Positions 52,096-61,920 are shown, counted from the stretch's first letter. The stretch is 64,000 bases of DNA from Bog-756 sp963738545 (GCA_963738545.1 CAVTXA010000008.1:868001-932000); one strand, 5' to 3'. Notes: generated by a model not told the origin, from the sequence alone. Program-made: numbers and translations.

Positions 52096-52446
52096 GTGCG
52101 ACGAAGGATGATGAACGGGAAGATCCACCGGGCGCGGGTCACCGATGCGGACCTCAACTACGTGGGCTCCATCTCCATCGACCCCATCTTGATGAAGGCC
52201 GCCGACATCGTGGTCAACGAGCAGGTCTCGGTGTACAACCTCAACAACGGCTCCCGGCTGGAGACGTACGCCATCGAAGGCCACGACGGCGAGATCTGCC
52301 TCAACGGGGCAGCCGCGCGTCTGGCCCAGGTCGGTGACCTGGTCATCATCGTCACTTACGTCGATCTGGAGGACGGGGAGCTGGCCGCCCACCGGCCGTC
52401 AGTCATCGTGGTGGACGAGGACAACCACCCCGTCGAAGCGGCCTGA
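52096..52446 (+). CDS. panD: Aspartate 1-decarboxylase
   Basis: A pyruvoyl enzyme that makes beta-alanine from aspartate for pantothenate/CoA synthesis. About 116 residues with MNGKIHRARVTDADLNYVGS. The self-cleavage site is the Gly-Ser in NYVGSISID, which produces the pyruvoyl group. EQVSVYNLNNGSRLETYAI and CLNGAAARLAQVGDLVII match the family. The GTG is chosen for AGGGGA six bases upstream; two other GTG codons precede it. No other pan genes are in the window. Confidence 0.93.
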   Translation: MRRRMMNGKIHRARVTDADLNYVGSISIDPILMKAADIVVNEQVSVYNLNNGSRLETYAIEGHDGEICLNGAAARLAQVGDLVIIVTYVDLEDGELAAHRPSVIVVDEDNHPVEAA

Positions 52447-52578
52447 ACCCCCTCGGGTGCTGCGGCATCCCGGCCCCTCCGCCATCGGGCCGGCCCGGGG
52501 TCCCGGGCGACGGCCCCGTCGGTGTGGTCCCTCACGACCCGCGGGCCCATCGATACGCTGAGGCCTGGTGACGCGTCC

Positions 52579-53430
52579 ATGACCACAGACCGGGAGCTCC
52601 CCGCCGTTCGGTTCTCGGGGGACAGCCTGGGCGACGGGCACTATCCCATCCAGTCGGCCGAGCAGCGTCTGGTCGAGACGATCCGGGAGTTCAACGACCC
52701 GACCCGAGAGTGGCGCCGGCTCTTCGCCGAACTCTTCGGTACCTTCCTCCTCGTACTGGTGGCGGCGGGCGGCGGCATGATGGACAAGGCCTTCCCGGGC
52801 ACCATCGGCCGCTCGGCGGCGGTGGTGGCACCGGGCCTGATGGTGATGGCCGTCATCCTCTTCATGGGCAAGGTGTCCGGCGCCCACCTCAATCCGGCGG
52901 CCAGTCTCGGTTTCGCCCTGCGCGGTGACTTCCGTTGGCGACGGGTGCCCGGCTACATCGTGGTGCAGCTGGCCGGTGCCGCCCTGGCCGCGTGGTTCCT
53001 CCAGTCCGTGATCCACGTCTCCGCCCAGTTCGGTTCCAACTATCCCGCCCCCACCACCTCGTCATTCGACGCCATGCTCATGGAGGCCGTGCTGACCATG
53101 GGGCTGGTCAGCGTGATCCTGGGCACGGCCTCGGGCGCCCAACAGGTGGGACTGTTCGGCGCCCTGGGTGTCGGTGGCTACGTGGCCCTGGCCGGACTGT
53201 GGGCGAGCCCGTTGTCGGGAGCGTCGATGAACCCGGCCCGGACGTTCGGGCCCGATCTGGTCAGCGCGGACTTCGCCCACTACTGGGTGTACGTGGTCGG
53301 TCCAGTGGTGGGGACGTTGGTGGCCGTCGGGATCGCGTGGATACTCCGCGGACCCGGAGGTGGCCGGGCGGGATCGCTGGCCGCCCAGGGCACGCTGGCC
53401 CCGGAGATCCTCCACCCCGACAAGGACTGA
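52579..53430 (+). CDS. Aquaporin/glycerol-facilitator (MIP) family channel
   Basis: A 283-residue MIP channel with six membrane helices and both NPA boxes: HLNPAASLG (first) and SMNPARTFGPD (second). The selectivity region and an N-terminal cytoplasmic extension of about 50 residues (MTTDRELPAVRFSGDS) precede the first helix (LFGTFLLVLVAAGGG). The AEF-type start is here RLFAELFGTFLL. Water or small uncharged solutes are transported; type is not decidable. Confidence 0.9.
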   Translation: MTTDRELPAVRFSGDSLGDGHYPIQSAEQRLVETIREFNDPTREWRRLFAELFGTFLLVLVAAGGGMMDKAFPGTIGRSAAVVAPGLMVMAVILFMGKVSGAHLNPAASLGFALRGDFRWRRVPGYIVVQLAGAALAAWFLQSVIHVSAQFGSNYPAPTTSSFDAMLMEAVLTMGLVSVILGTASGAQQVGLFGALGVGGYVALAGLWASPLSGASMNPARTFGPDLVSADFAHYWVYVVGPVVGTLVAVGIAWILRGPGGGRAGSLAAQGTLAPEILHPDKD

Positions 53431-53474
53431 GGGGCCGGGCATCGAGCCTGACGGCCGAGACGCCGGCGTACCGG

Positions 53475-54878
53475 CTAACCGCCGAGGACCCGGTCGAGGG
53501 CACGGGCGTGCCAGGTGGGTCGACCCGACCGTTCCTCGGCCCGGTCGGCTCGTCCGGCCAGGCGGAGACCGGCGTTGATGCCCAGGTACCGGAGCGGCTC
53601 GGGTTCCCACCGCTTGGACCGGTGGCCGACCCAGGGCAGCGCCGTCAGATCGGTGTCCCGCCGCAGGATGAGGTCACGGAGGGTCCGCCCGGCCAGATTG
53701 GTGGTGGAGACCCCGTCACCCACGTAGCCTCCGGCCCACGCCAAGCCGGTCTCGGTGTCCAGACCGACCGAGGTGAACCAGTCGCGGGCGATGCCCAGCG
53801 GCCCGCCCCACCGGTGGGTGATCTCGACGCCGGCCAGCGCCGGAAAGAGGTCGACCAGCGTATGGCGGAGGGCCTCGTGCACCGAGCCGTCCCGGTCGTA
53901 CTCGGGACGGATGGACGATCCGAAGTGGTAGGGAGCGCCGCGCCCCCCGAAGGCCATCCGACCGTCCTCGGTCCGCTGGCCGTAGATGACCATATGGCGG
54001 TGGTCGGCGAACGTCTCCCGTCGGGCCAACCCGGCGCGCTCCCAGAAGTCGTCGGTCAGGGGCTCGGTGGCGATCATCAGCGAGTACACCGGAACCAGCG
54101 TGCGCTCCTCGCCCCGCAACGTGCGGGTGTAGCCCTCGGTGGCCCGGACCACGACCGGGGCCCGCACCGTGCCCCGGGCCGTCTCGACGGCCCCGGGCCG
54201 GATGGCCTCGGCCTGGGTCTGCTCGTAGACGGCCACCCCACGCCGCTCGACGGCCACGGCCAGGCCGCGCACCAGACGGGCCGGATCCACGGCGGCGCAG
54301 TGGGGGGTGTAGGTGCCGCCCAGCACGCTGGTGGCCCGGGCCATGGTCGCCGCCTCGGCCGCCGACAGCAGCCGCAGGTCGTCCTCGCCGACCCCGGCCG
54401 AGCGGGCCGCGGCCACCTCCTGGCGGGTCCGCTCCCACTGGGGCCCGGTGCGGGCCAGGACCACCGTGCCCCCGTGGGCGAATCCGCACTCGATGGACTC
54501 GGCGGCGACCACGCGGCCGACCTCGCCCACCGTCGCCACCATGGCCCGCCGCATGACCGACCCGGACCCGGGCCCGGCCTCCCGGTCGAGGCGCTCGTCG
54601 GGCACGGCGAAGAGCGCCGAGCACCACCCCCCATTCCGTCCCGAGGCCCCGAAGCCGACCACGTCGCGCTCCACCACGGCGATGCGCAGGGCGGGATCGG
54701 CCTCGGCCAGGTAGAACGCCGTCCACAGCCCGGTGAAGCCACCGCCCACGATGGCCACGTCGACGTCGAGATCCCCGGGGAGGGGTGACCGGACCCCGAC
54801 GGGATCAGGGAGCCCGTCCCACCACAGGGAGAGTTGCCGGTACTGCTCGCCCCGGTTGGGGCTCAGAGCTGCTTCCAC
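53475..54878 (-). CDS. FAD-dependent amine/glycine oxidase-like enzyme
   Basis: A 467-residue DAO-family flavoprotein. It has GxGxxG in VDVAIVGGGFTGLWTAFYLA, FGASGRNGGWCSALFA (flavin attachment-type region), THRWGGPLGIARDW and AGGYVGDGVSTTNLAGRTL. Similar to PuuB/OrdL gamma-glutamylputrescine-type oxidases. The 16-bp overlap with the aminotransferase gene, and the operon with AsnC, fit amine degradation. The exact amine is not shown. Confidence 0.87.
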   Translation of the reverse strand: MEAALSPNRGEQYRQLSLWWDGLPDPVGVRSPLPGDLDVDVAIVGGGFTGLWTAFYLAEADPALRIAVVERDVVGFGASGRNGGWCSALFAVPDERLDREAGPGSGSVMRRAMVATVGEVGRVVAAESIECGFAHGGTVVLARTGPQWERTRQEVAAARSAGVGEDDLRLLSAAEAATMARATSVLGGTYTPHCAAVDPARLVRGLAVAVERRGVAVYEQTQAEAIRPGAVETARGTVRAPVVVRATEGYTRTLRGEERTLVPVYSLMIATEPLTDDFWERAGLARRETFADHRHMVIYGQRTEDGRMAFGGRGAPYHFGSSIRPEYDRDGSVHEALRHTLVDLFPALAGVEITHRWGGPLGIARDWFTSVGLDTETGLAWAGGYVGDGVSTTNLAGRTLRDLILRRDTDLTALPWVGHRSKRWEPEPLRYLGINAGLRLAGRADRAEERSGRPTWHARALDRVLGG

Positions 54879-56227
54879 GCTTCGGTCAGCACCGACCGCA
54901 GGATCGACGTCATGATCTCGAACTCCTCGGGCCCGCAGGTGAGCGGGGGGGCCAGCTGCACCACCGGGTCGCCGCGGTCATCCGCCCGGCAGATCAGCCC
55001 GGCCTCGTAGAGGGCACCGGAGAGGAAGCCTCGGAGCAGGCGCTCGGCCTCGTCGTCGTCGAAGGTCTCCCGGGTGTCCTTGTCCTTGACCATCTCGATC
55101 CCGTAGAAGTAGCCCGCGCCCCGCACGTCACCCACGATGGGCAGATCGGTGAGGGTGTCGAGGGCCGCCTTGAACTCGGCCTCGTGCTCGCGCACGTTCT
55201 CGAGCAGTCCCTCCTTTTCGAACAGGTCCAGGTTGGCCAGCGCCACGGCCGTGCTCACCGGGTGACCGCCGAAGGTGACGCCGTGGAGGAAGCTCTCGCC
55301 GGCGAGGAACGGTTCGACCAGCCGGTCGCTCACGGCCATGGCCCCGAGCGGGGAGTACCCGCTGGTCAGGCCCTTGGCCATGGTCACGATGTCCGGCTCG
55401 TAGTCGTAACGCTCGGCCCCGAAGTAGTGGCCCAGCCGACCGAAGGCGCAGATGACCTCGTCGGACACCAGGAGCACCCCGTACTTGTCACAGATCTCCC
55501 TGACCCGCTGGAAGTAGCCGGGGGGCGGCGGGAAGCACCCGCCGGCATTCTGGACCGGCTCCAAGAACACGGCCGCCACCGTCTCGGGGTCCTCGAACAC
55601 GATGGCCTGTTCGATGGAGTCGGCCGCCCACCGGCCGAAGGCCTCGAGGTCGTCGGCGAAGTACGGGGCCCGGTAGAAGTTGGTGTTGGGCACCTTGACG
55701 GCTCCACCCACCAGCGGCTCGAAGGGGGTCTTGATCTCGTTAACGCCGGTGATGGACAGCGCTCCCATAGTGGCGCCGTGGTAGGCGATGTTCCGGCTGA
55801 TGACCTTCTTGCGTTCGGGCTGTCCGATGATGCTGAAGTACTGACGGGCCAGCTTCCAGGCCGACTCCACCGCCTCGGATCCGCCGGTGGTGAAGAAGAT
55901 GCGGTTGCAGTCGCCCGGCGTCAGCTCGGCCAGGCGGTCGGCCAACTCGATGGCCATGGGATGGGCGTAGCTCCAGATGGGGAAGTAGGCCAAGGTGCTC
56001 GCCTGTCGCGCGGCGGCCTCGGCCAGTTCGGTGCGACCGTGGCCGGCCTGGCTCGTAAACAGTCCCGAGAGGCCGTCGAGGTAGCGCTTGCCGTACTGGT
56101 CATAGACGTAGACACCCTCGCCCCGGACGATGGTCGGGATGGTGTTGGTGTTGGACATCCTGGTGAAGTGCATCCACAGATGGCGGTGGGCGCTCTCCTG
56201 CAGGGCTTCATTGGTGAGTTCGGTCAT
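54863..56227 (-). CDS. Class III aminotransferase (omega-transaminase type)
   Basis: About 454 residues, PLP-dependent. TTGGSEAVESAWKLARQYF (PLP phosphate loop), YHGATMGALSITGVN, LLVSDEVICAFGRLG (Asp contacting the PLP ring) and the Schiff-base Lys in IVTMAKGLTSGYSPLGAM. Similar to putrescine/beta-alanine-pyruvate aminotransferases. The ATG overlaps the AsnC-family stop (ATGA), so it is coupled to the regulator; upstream reading is shadow. Confidence 0.92.
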   Translation of the reverse strand: MTELTNEALQESAHRHLWMHFTRMSNTNTIPTIVRGEGVYVYDQYGKRYLDGLSGLFTSQAGHGRTELAEAAARQASTLAYFPIWSYAHPMAIELADRLAELTPGDCNRIFFTTGGSEAVESAWKLARQYFSIIGQPERKKVISRNIAYHGATMGALSITGVNEIKTPFEPLVGGAVKVPNTNFYRAPYFADDLEAFGRWAADSIEQAIVFEDPETVAAVFLEPVQNAGGCFPPPPGYFQRVREICDKYGVLLVSDEVICAFGRLGHYFGAERYDYEPDIVTMAKGLTSGYSPLGAMAVSDRLVEPFLAGESFLHGVTFGGHPVSTAVALANLDLFEKEGLLENVREHEAEFKAALDTLTDLPIVGDVRGAGYFYGIEMVKDKDTRETFDDDEAERLLRGFLSGALYEAGLICRADDRGDPVVQLAPPLTCGPEEFEIMTSILRSVLTEAWKQL

Positions 56228-56703
56228 CTGGTCCCCCAGGTGTAGGTCTGCTTGGTCAACTTCAGGTACATGAACGTCTCGGTGTCCCGCACGCCGGGGA
56301 TCTTGCGAATGACCCCGTTGAGCAACTCGAGCAGGGTGTCCTCGTCCTCGGTCACCAGCTCCACCAGGATGTCGAACGAGCCGGTGCACAGGACCACGTA
56401 GTCGATGTCGTCGACGCCGGCGAGGTGCTCGGCCACCACCCTCGTGTCACCGTCGGCCCGGATTCCCACCATGGCCTGGCAGCGGAATCCCACTTGCAGC
56501 GGGTCGGTGACAGCCACGATCTGCATCACGCCGGCGTCGCGCATCTTCTGCACTCGTTGGCGCACGGCGGCCTCGGACAGGCCCACGGCCTCGGCGATGG
56601 CCCCGTAGGTCCGGCGGCCGTCCTGCTGCAGCTCTTCGACGATGGCCTTATTGACCTCGTCCAGGAGCCCGTTGCCCCCCGAGGCCAGCGTCGGGGAACT
56701 CAT
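56224..56703 (-). CDS. Lrp/AsnC family transcriptional regulator
   Basis: A 159-residue Lrp/AsnC regulator. The helix-turn-helix is YGAIAEAVGLSEAAVRQRVQ and the ligand-sensing RAM domain has QAMVGIRADGDTRVVAEHLA, VLCTGSFDILVELVTEDED. It is first in the operon with the aminotransferase and FAD oxidase and divergent from the ALDH, permease and Ald genes, so it probably controls both from the 266-bp gap. Confidence 0.9.
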   Translation of the reverse strand: MSSPTLASGGNGLLDEVNKAIVEELQQDGRRTYGAIAEAVGLSEAAVRQRVQKMRDAGVMQIVAVTDPLQVGFRCQAMVGIRADGDTRVVAEHLAGVDDIDYVVLCTGSFDILVELVTEDEDTLLELLNGVIRKIPGVRDTETFMYLKLTKQTYTWGTR

Positions 56704-56969
56704 CGCCGACCTCCCCCCGAAGGGCAGTGACCGGGACGGCGCGGGAGGTCTGGTCGGTCATGGCCCATGTCGCACCAGTTATAGCAGTTCGAGTGGAATC
56801 AGGCCCAAATTCAAACGAATCCGTAGCCGGTGAGAAATTCAATCCAGAAAAAACTTGTCTGCGGCCGATCTATCGGTAACTATGACGTCGTCGTGGATGT
56901 GGAGTGAGGATCGTCCACCTCGTCGGGACGGCGCAGGGACGAGGTGTTCGGAGAACCTGGGGAGGGTCT
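56704..56969. promoter_or_regulatory. Divergent control region of the amine cluster
   Basis: The most AT-rich stretch of this part of the window (about 56780-56880) lies here. AAATTCAA occurs twice in the same orientation (56807-56814 and 56835-56842), 28 bp apart, close to the spacing of two to three DNA turns used by Lrp-type regulators. Candidate binding region for the adjacent AsnC-type protein. Confidence 0.5.
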
Positions 56970-58433
56970 ATGAGCAGCCAGAACTCGGAGGGCGGGACCG
57001 CATCGGAGGGCAGCCTGTCCAACTTCGTCGGCGGCTCCTACGTGAAGACCGAGGACGGCTCCTCAGCCACACTGATCGACCCCAGCACCGGAGCGGGCTA
57101 CCTCGACGCCCCGGTGTCGGGGGCCAAGGACGTCGACGCTGCCGTGGCCGCCGCGGCCGCCGCCTTTCCCGAGTGGCGGGACGCCACCCCCTCGGTGCGC
57201 AGTCTGGCGCTCTTCCGCATCGCCGATGCCTTCGAGTCCCGGGCCGACGACCTGGTCCGGGTGGAGTGTGCCAACACCGGCAAGCCGGTGGCCGTCACCT
57301 TGGCCGAGGAGATCCCCCAACTCGTCGATCAGATCCGCTTCTTCGCCGGCGCCGCACGCCACCTCGAAGGGAAGTCGGCCGGCGAGTACCTGACCGACCA
57401 CACCTCGTTCATCCGGCGCGAGCCCATCGGCGTGTGCGCCGCGGTCACGCCGTGGAACTATCCGCTCATGATGGCGGTGTGGAAGTGGGCCCCGGCCCTG
57501 GCCGCTGGGAACACCATGGTGCTGAAGCCATCGGACACCACGCCGGCATCCAGCCTGCTGATGGCCGAGATCATGTCGGAGTTCCTCCCCGACGGCGCCA
57601 TCAACGTGATCTGCGGGGACCGCCAGACCGGACGGCTGCTGGTGGAGCACCCGACGCCGGCCATGGTGTCGATCACCGGCAGTGTGCGGGCGGGGATGGA
57701 GGTGGCCGCCTCGGCGGCCGCCGACGTGAAGCGGGTCCATCTGGAGTTGGGCGGCAAGGCCCCGTGCGTGGTGTTCGACGACGCCGACATCGCCGCCGCC
57801 GCCGAGGGCATCGCTATCGCCGGCTACTTCAACGCCGGACAGGACTGCACGGCCGCCACCCGGGTGCTGGCCGGCCCCGACGTCTATGACGATTTCGTCG
57901 CCGCCCTGGCCGAGCAGGCCCGGGCCCAGACGGTGGGCGGCCTCGAGACGCCCGACGCCGACTTCGGACCGCTCAACAGCGCCGCGCAGCTGGCCCGCCT
58001 CGAGGGCTTCTTCGAGCGACTCCCCTCCCACGCCGAGGTGGTCACCGGCGGATCCCCGGTCGGGGCCCGCGGCTTTTGCTTCGCTCCATCGGTCATCGCC
58101 GGGTTGGACCAGGCCGACGAGGTCATCCAGGACGAGATGTTCGGGCCCGCCATCACCGTCCAGCGCTTCGCAGACGAGGAGCAGGCCCTGGCCTGGGCCA
58201 ACGGAGTGCGCTACGGCCTGGCCTCCAGTGTCTGGACCAAGGACCACGCCCGGGCCATGCGCATGGCCAAGGGCCTCGACTTCGGCGCCGTGTGGATCAA
58301 CACCCACATCCCCATCGTGGCCGAGATGCCCCACGGCGGCTTCAAGCACTCCGGCTACGGCAAGGACCTCTCCTCCTACGGCTTCGAGGACTACACCCGG
58401 ATCAAGCACGTCATGAGCTATATCGGCAGTTGA
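56970..58433 (+). CDS. Aldehyde dehydrogenase (aminoaldehyde type)
   Basis: A 487-residue ALDH. The ATG has GGGGAGGG upstream. TPWNYPLMMAVWKWAPALAAG, LELGGKAPCVVFDD (Glu), NAGQDCTAATRVL (catalytic Cys), MFGPAITVQRFADEE and MPHGGFKHSGYGKDLSSYGF. The last motif and the NAGQDC block are typical of gamma-aminobutyraldehyde dehydrogenases. It should oxidise the aldehyde made by the amine oxidase or transaminase. Confidence 0.9.
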   Translation: MSSQNSEGGTASEGSLSNFVGGSYVKTEDGSSATLIDPSTGAGYLDAPVSGAKDVDAAVAAAAAAFPEWRDATPSVRSLALFRIADAFESRADDLVRVECANTGKPVAVTLAEEIPQLVDQIRFFAGAARHLEGKSAGEYLTDHTSFIRREPIGVCAAVTPWNYPLMMAVWKWAPALAAGNTMVLKPSDTTPASSLLMAEIMSEFLPDGAINVICGDRQTGRLLVEHPTPAMVSITGSVRAGMEVAASAAADVKRVHLELGGKAPCVVFDDADIAAAAEGIAIAGYFNAGQDCTAATRVLAGPDVYDDFVAALAEQARAQTVGGLETPDADFGPLNSAAQLARLEGFFERLPSHAEVVTGGSPVGARGFCFAPSVIAGLDQADEVIQDEMFGPAITVQRFADEEQALAWANGVRYGLASSVWTKDHARAMRMAKGLDFGAVWINTHIPIVAEMPHGGFKHSGYGKDLSSYGFEDYTRIKHVMSYIGS

Positions 58434-58514
58434 GTTTCAAGCAACGAGGGCCACGTCAGCAGCGACAGCAGATCACGTCCACGGCAACACCGAGCCATTG
58501 CAAGGGGAGAGCAC

Positions 58515-60026
58515 ATGACTGATGTTCTAGACAGCAGCGGGACGCCACCGGAGGTCCCCGGGCCGTTCGGGGCCCCGGTCACCGAGGCGGAGAGCGGACC
58601 CACCCTGCGGGCCAACACGCTCAACCTCTTCGACTCCACCGTGGTGGCAGTGTCGTCGGTGGCCCCGGCTTACACCCTCGCTGCCACCATGGCGGTGCTG
58701 TTCCTCACGGCCGGCGTCGCCTACGCCGGTCCGGCCGTCATCTGGATCTCGTTCGTCGCCGTCCTGTTCATTGCCATCTCGTACTTCCACCTCAACCGGC
58801 GGGACCCCGACTGCGGCGCGTCCTACTCCTGGCTGTCCAAGCTGGTCAGTCCCTATGCCGGCTGGTTCAACGGGTGGGTCCAGGTGGCCACCTCCATCCT
58901 GTTCTGCGTGTCGGCCCCCATTGTGGCCGGCCAGTACACCTTGCAGCTGTTCAACGAGTGGGGGTGGATCTCTGCTTCGACCGCCGCCTCGGTGGGCACC
59001 GCAGCCGTGGCCGCGGCGTTCTGGTTGGCCCTCATCACCTTCATCTGCATCTGGGGCATCCGGTGGACGACCAACTTCCAGTGGGTCCTGCTGATCATCG
59101 AATACGTAGCGGTCATCGGCTTCTCGCTGTGGGGCATCATCAAGGTGGCGGTCAAGCACCCGGCCGGATCCACCTCGTTCCACTGGTCATGGTTGAACCC
59201 GGGGTCGATCGGGGGCGTGACCGCAGTGACCGCCGGGGTGGTGCTCGGCGCCTTCTTCTTCTGGGGGTGGGATACGGCCGCCAACCTGAACGAGGAGTCC
59301 AAGGACTCCACCAAGACGCCGGGCCGGGCCGGCGTCATCGCCATGTTCCTCCTCCTGTTGGTCTTCGCCATGAACATCATCGCCGCCCAGATGCTGCTGC
59401 CCGAGAAGGCCTGGAGCGTCCATCAGTCGACCATCCTGTTGTACTTCGCCCAGCAGGCCGCTGGCCACTGGGCCGGATACGTCATGCTCGTCGCCGTGCT
59501 CTCCTCGACGGTGGCCACGACGCAGACCACCCTCCTGCCCGCGGCCCGGATCACCTTGTCGATGTCACGAGACCGGGTCTTTCCCTCGGTGTTCGGGACC
59601 ATCCAGGGGAAGCTCAAGACCCCGATGGTGGGTACGCTGATCCTCGCCTTCATCTCCCTCATCGGCATCGTGATGGTCAGCAATGTGACCTCGGTCACCA
59701 CCGTGTTCGGTCACCTGATCTCGAGCATCGGTGTGCTGATCGCCTTCTACTACGGGGTGACCGGACTCACATGCGCCTGGGCCTACCGCAAGGTGGCCTT
59801 CCAGAGCGCCCGCTTCTTTGTGACCGGCATCCTGCTCCCGCTGATCGGCGGCCTGGTGCTCCTGTATGTCGGTTACCAGGTCATCAAGACCTCGGGATGG
59901 AGCGGTGCGGGTGCCGACATCGTCACCCTCTTGTTGGGTATCCCGCTCGTCCTGGTGGCCCGGCTCACGACCAAGGGCGACTTCTTCAAGCAGAAGCCCA
60001 TCGCCTACACCGAGATCGGAGAGTGA
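58515..60026 (+). CDS. APC-family amino-acid/polyamine permease
   Basis: A 503-residue transporter with about 12 membrane helices. It starts with a cytoplasmic tail then TLNLFDSTVVAVSSVAPAYT, the APC helix-1 signature; YFHLNRRDPDCGASYSWLSK and GAFFFWGWDTAANLNEESKD follow. It lies between the ALDH and alanine dehydrogenase genes and probably imports the amine or amino acid degraded by this cluster. Confidence 0.9.
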   Translation: MTDVLDSSGTPPEVPGPFGAPVTEAESGPTLRANTLNLFDSTVVAVSSVAPAYTLAATMAVLFLTAGVAYAGPAVIWISFVAVLFIAISYFHLNRRDPDCGASYSWLSKLVSPYAGWFNGWVQVATSILFCVSAPIVAGQYTLQLFNEWGWISASTAASVGTAAVAAAFWLALITFICIWGIRWTTNFQWVLLIIEYVAVIGFSLWGIIKVAVKHPAGSTSFHWSWLNPGSIGGVTAVTAGVVLGAFFFWGWDTAANLNEESKDSTKTPGRAGVIAMFLLLLVFAMNIIAAQMLLPEKAWSVHQSTILLYFAQQAAGHWAGYVMLVAVLSSTVATTQTTLLPAARITLSMSRDRVFPSVFGTIQGKLKTPMVGTLILAFISLIGIVMVSNVTSVTTVFGHLISSIGVLIAFYYGVTGLTCAWAYRKVAFQSARFFVTGILLPLIGGLVLLYVGYQVIKTSGWSGAGADIVTLLLGIPLVLVARLTTKGDFFKQKPIAYTEIGE

Positions 60027-60036
60027 CGCCGTCCCC

Positions 60037-61158
60037 ATGATTGTCGGTGTGCCCAAAGAGGTGAAGGACGACGAGTACCGGGTGGCCATCACCCCGGCCG
60101 GGGTGCGCGAGCTCACTTCGGCCGGCCACACCGTCTACGTCGAAGAGGGTGCCGGCGTGGGGTCGTCCATTCCCGACCAGGACTTCACCGCCACCGGGGC
60201 CACCATCGTGGCCGACCCCGACGAGATCTGGGCCGGGTCGGACATGATCCTCGGGGTGAAGGAGCCGGTGTTCGAGGAGTACCCGCGCCTGGGCCTCCGG
60301 GAGGGCCAGGTCCTCTTTACCTACCTCCACCTGGCGGCGTCGTTGGCGTGCACGGAGGCGTTGTTGAAGGCGGGCAACACCGCCATCGCCTACGAGACGG
60401 TCCGGCTGGCCGACAACTCGCTGCCCCTGCTGACGCCCATGAGCGAAGTGGCGGGCCGCATGGCCCCCCTGATGGGCTCGCACCACCTCATGCGGCCCGG
60501 CGGTGGGAGGGGCGTGCTGGTGTGCGGCGTTCCCGGCGTCCGCTGCGCCAAGGTGGTCATCCTCGGGGCCGGTGTGGCCGGCATGGCTGCAGCCACCCTG
60601 GCCGTCGGCATGCATTCGGAGGTCTACATCCTCGACCGCAACCTCGAACGGCTGCGCCAGGTCGACCACCACTTCCGGGGTGGCCTCGAGACGGTGGCGT
60701 CGAGCACGCACGCCATCGAGGAGACCTGCGTGGACGCCGACATCGTCATCGGTGCCGTGCTGGTGGTGGGGGCCAAGGCCCCCAAGCTGGTGTCCGACGA
60801 TCTGGTGGCCAGGATGCGGGACGGGTCGGTGCTGGTGGACATCTCCGTGGATCAGGGTGGCTGCTTCGAGTCCACCCGGCCCACCACCCACTCCGACCCC
60901 ACCTTCGAGGTCAACGGCTCGATCTTCTACTGTGTGGCCAACATGCCCGGTGCGGTGCCCCACAGCTCGACCCACGCTCTCGTCAACGCCACCTTGCCCT
61001 ATGTCCTTGACATCGCCAACCACGGGTGGCGCGATGCCGTTCGGGCGGACCCCGCCCTGGCGGAGGGCGTCAACGTCGTGGAGGGCTCGGTGGTCTATGA
61101 GCCGGTGGCCGAGGCCCACGGGATGGAGACCACGGCGCTGGCCTCCTTCATCGAGTGA
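60037..61158 (+). CDS. ald: Alanine dehydrogenase
   Basis: A 373-residue NAD-dependent enzyme (alanine to pyruvate, ammonium and NADH). MIVGVPKEVKDDEYRVAITP, GVKEPVFEEYPRL (active-site Lys), TYLHLAASLACTEALL (His), VVILGAGVAGMAAATLAVGM (NAD loop), DQGGCFESTRPTTHSDPTFE. It follows the permease by 10 bp and should return pyruvate for the transaminase and release ammonium. Full-length and typical. Confidence 0.94.
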   Translation: MIVGVPKEVKDDEYRVAITPAGVRELTSAGHTVYVEEGAGVGSSIPDQDFTATGATIVADPDEIWAGSDMILGVKEPVFEEYPRLGLREGQVLFTYLHLAASLACTEALLKAGNTAIAYETVRLADNSLPLLTPMSEVAGRMAPLMGSHHLMRPGGGRGVLVCGVPGVRCAKVVILGAGVAGMAAATLAVGMHSEVYILDRNLERLRQVDHHFRGGLETVASSTHAIEETCVDADIVIGAVLVVGAKAPKLVSDDLVARMRDGSVLVDISVDQGGCFESTRPTTHSDPTFEVNGSIFYCVANMPGAVPHSSTHALVNATLPYVLDIANHGWRDAVRADPALAEGVNVVEGSVVYEPVAEAHGMETTALASFIE

Positions 61159-61182
61159 TCGAGGAGTCGCCCCGTGTGTCGC

Positions 61183-61920
61183 TCACTGTCCCTTGAGGTC
61201 GCGCCACGGCACCGACCCGGGAGCGATGGCGCCGTCTCGCAGGTGGTCGGGCACGGTGATGCCCGCCCGGAGGGCGGGATCGGCCACCGGGCCGAGCCGC
61301 ACCGTCCGCAGCGGTACTTCGCCGGCCCAGACATCCAGCCCGGCGTCGGGTCCCTCGCCGTCGTCGGGCGGTCCCTTGCTCGCCTTCACCGAGGCCTCGT
61401 CGAGTCCGAGTCGCAAGACGGTGGTGGCGGCCAACTCCTTGGTCGACGGCGGCCGTGCGTACCGCCACTGGCCCGGGGCCACGTGCTCGCTGATGGTCTC
61501 GAGGCCGACCAGTTTCTCCTCGACGTCGGTGAGCACGTCGGGCACCCCGTAGACCATGGCGCAGCGGTAGTTCACCGAGTGGTTGAAGACCGATCGGGCC
61601 AACACCACCCCGTCGACCAGGGTCACCGTGACGCACACCGTGACCGGTTCCCGGGCCGCCCGCAGGCTGCGGCTGGCCACCGAGCCGTGGAGGTACAAGG
61701 TGTTGCCCGCCCGGCCGTAGCTGGTCGGCACCACCATGGGCGCGCCGTCCACCACCAGCCCGAGATGGCAGACGAAGCCGGCGTCGAGTACGGCGTGGAT
61801 GTCCTCGGCCCGGTGGAACCCCTGATCGGGGAGGCGGCGCAGCCGGGTCCGCTCGCTGACCGGTCCGTCGACCGCCGGATCGGCCGAGGAGCGTCGTCGG
61901 CGTGGACGGGGATCGGGCAT
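61183..61920 (-). CDS. Pyridoxamine 5'-phosphate oxidase-like flavin/F420-binding protein
   Basis: A 245-residue protein of the PNPOx-like split-barrel. FVCHLGLVVDGAPMVVPTSY, LYLHGSVASRSLRAAREPVT, CVTVTLVDGVVLARSVFNHS (strand 4-5) and NYRCAMVYGVPDVLTDVEEK. The fold binds FMN or F420 as a dimer. Start MPDPRPRRRRSS, basic; the longer frame upstream is shadow. Function unknown. Divergent from mmsA. Confidence 0.82.
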   Translation of the reverse strand: MPDPRPRRRRSSADPAVDGPVSERTRLRRLPDQGFHRAEDIHAVLDAGFVCHLGLVVDGAPMVVPTSYGRAGNTLYLHGSVASRSLRAAREPVTVCVTVTLVDGVVLARSVFNHSVNYRCAMVYGVPDVLTDVEEKLVGLETISEHVAPGQWRYARPPSTKELAATTVLRLGLDEASVKASKGPPDDGEGPDAGLDVWAGEVPLRTVRLGPVADPALRAGITVPDHLRDGAIAPGSVPWRDLKGQ

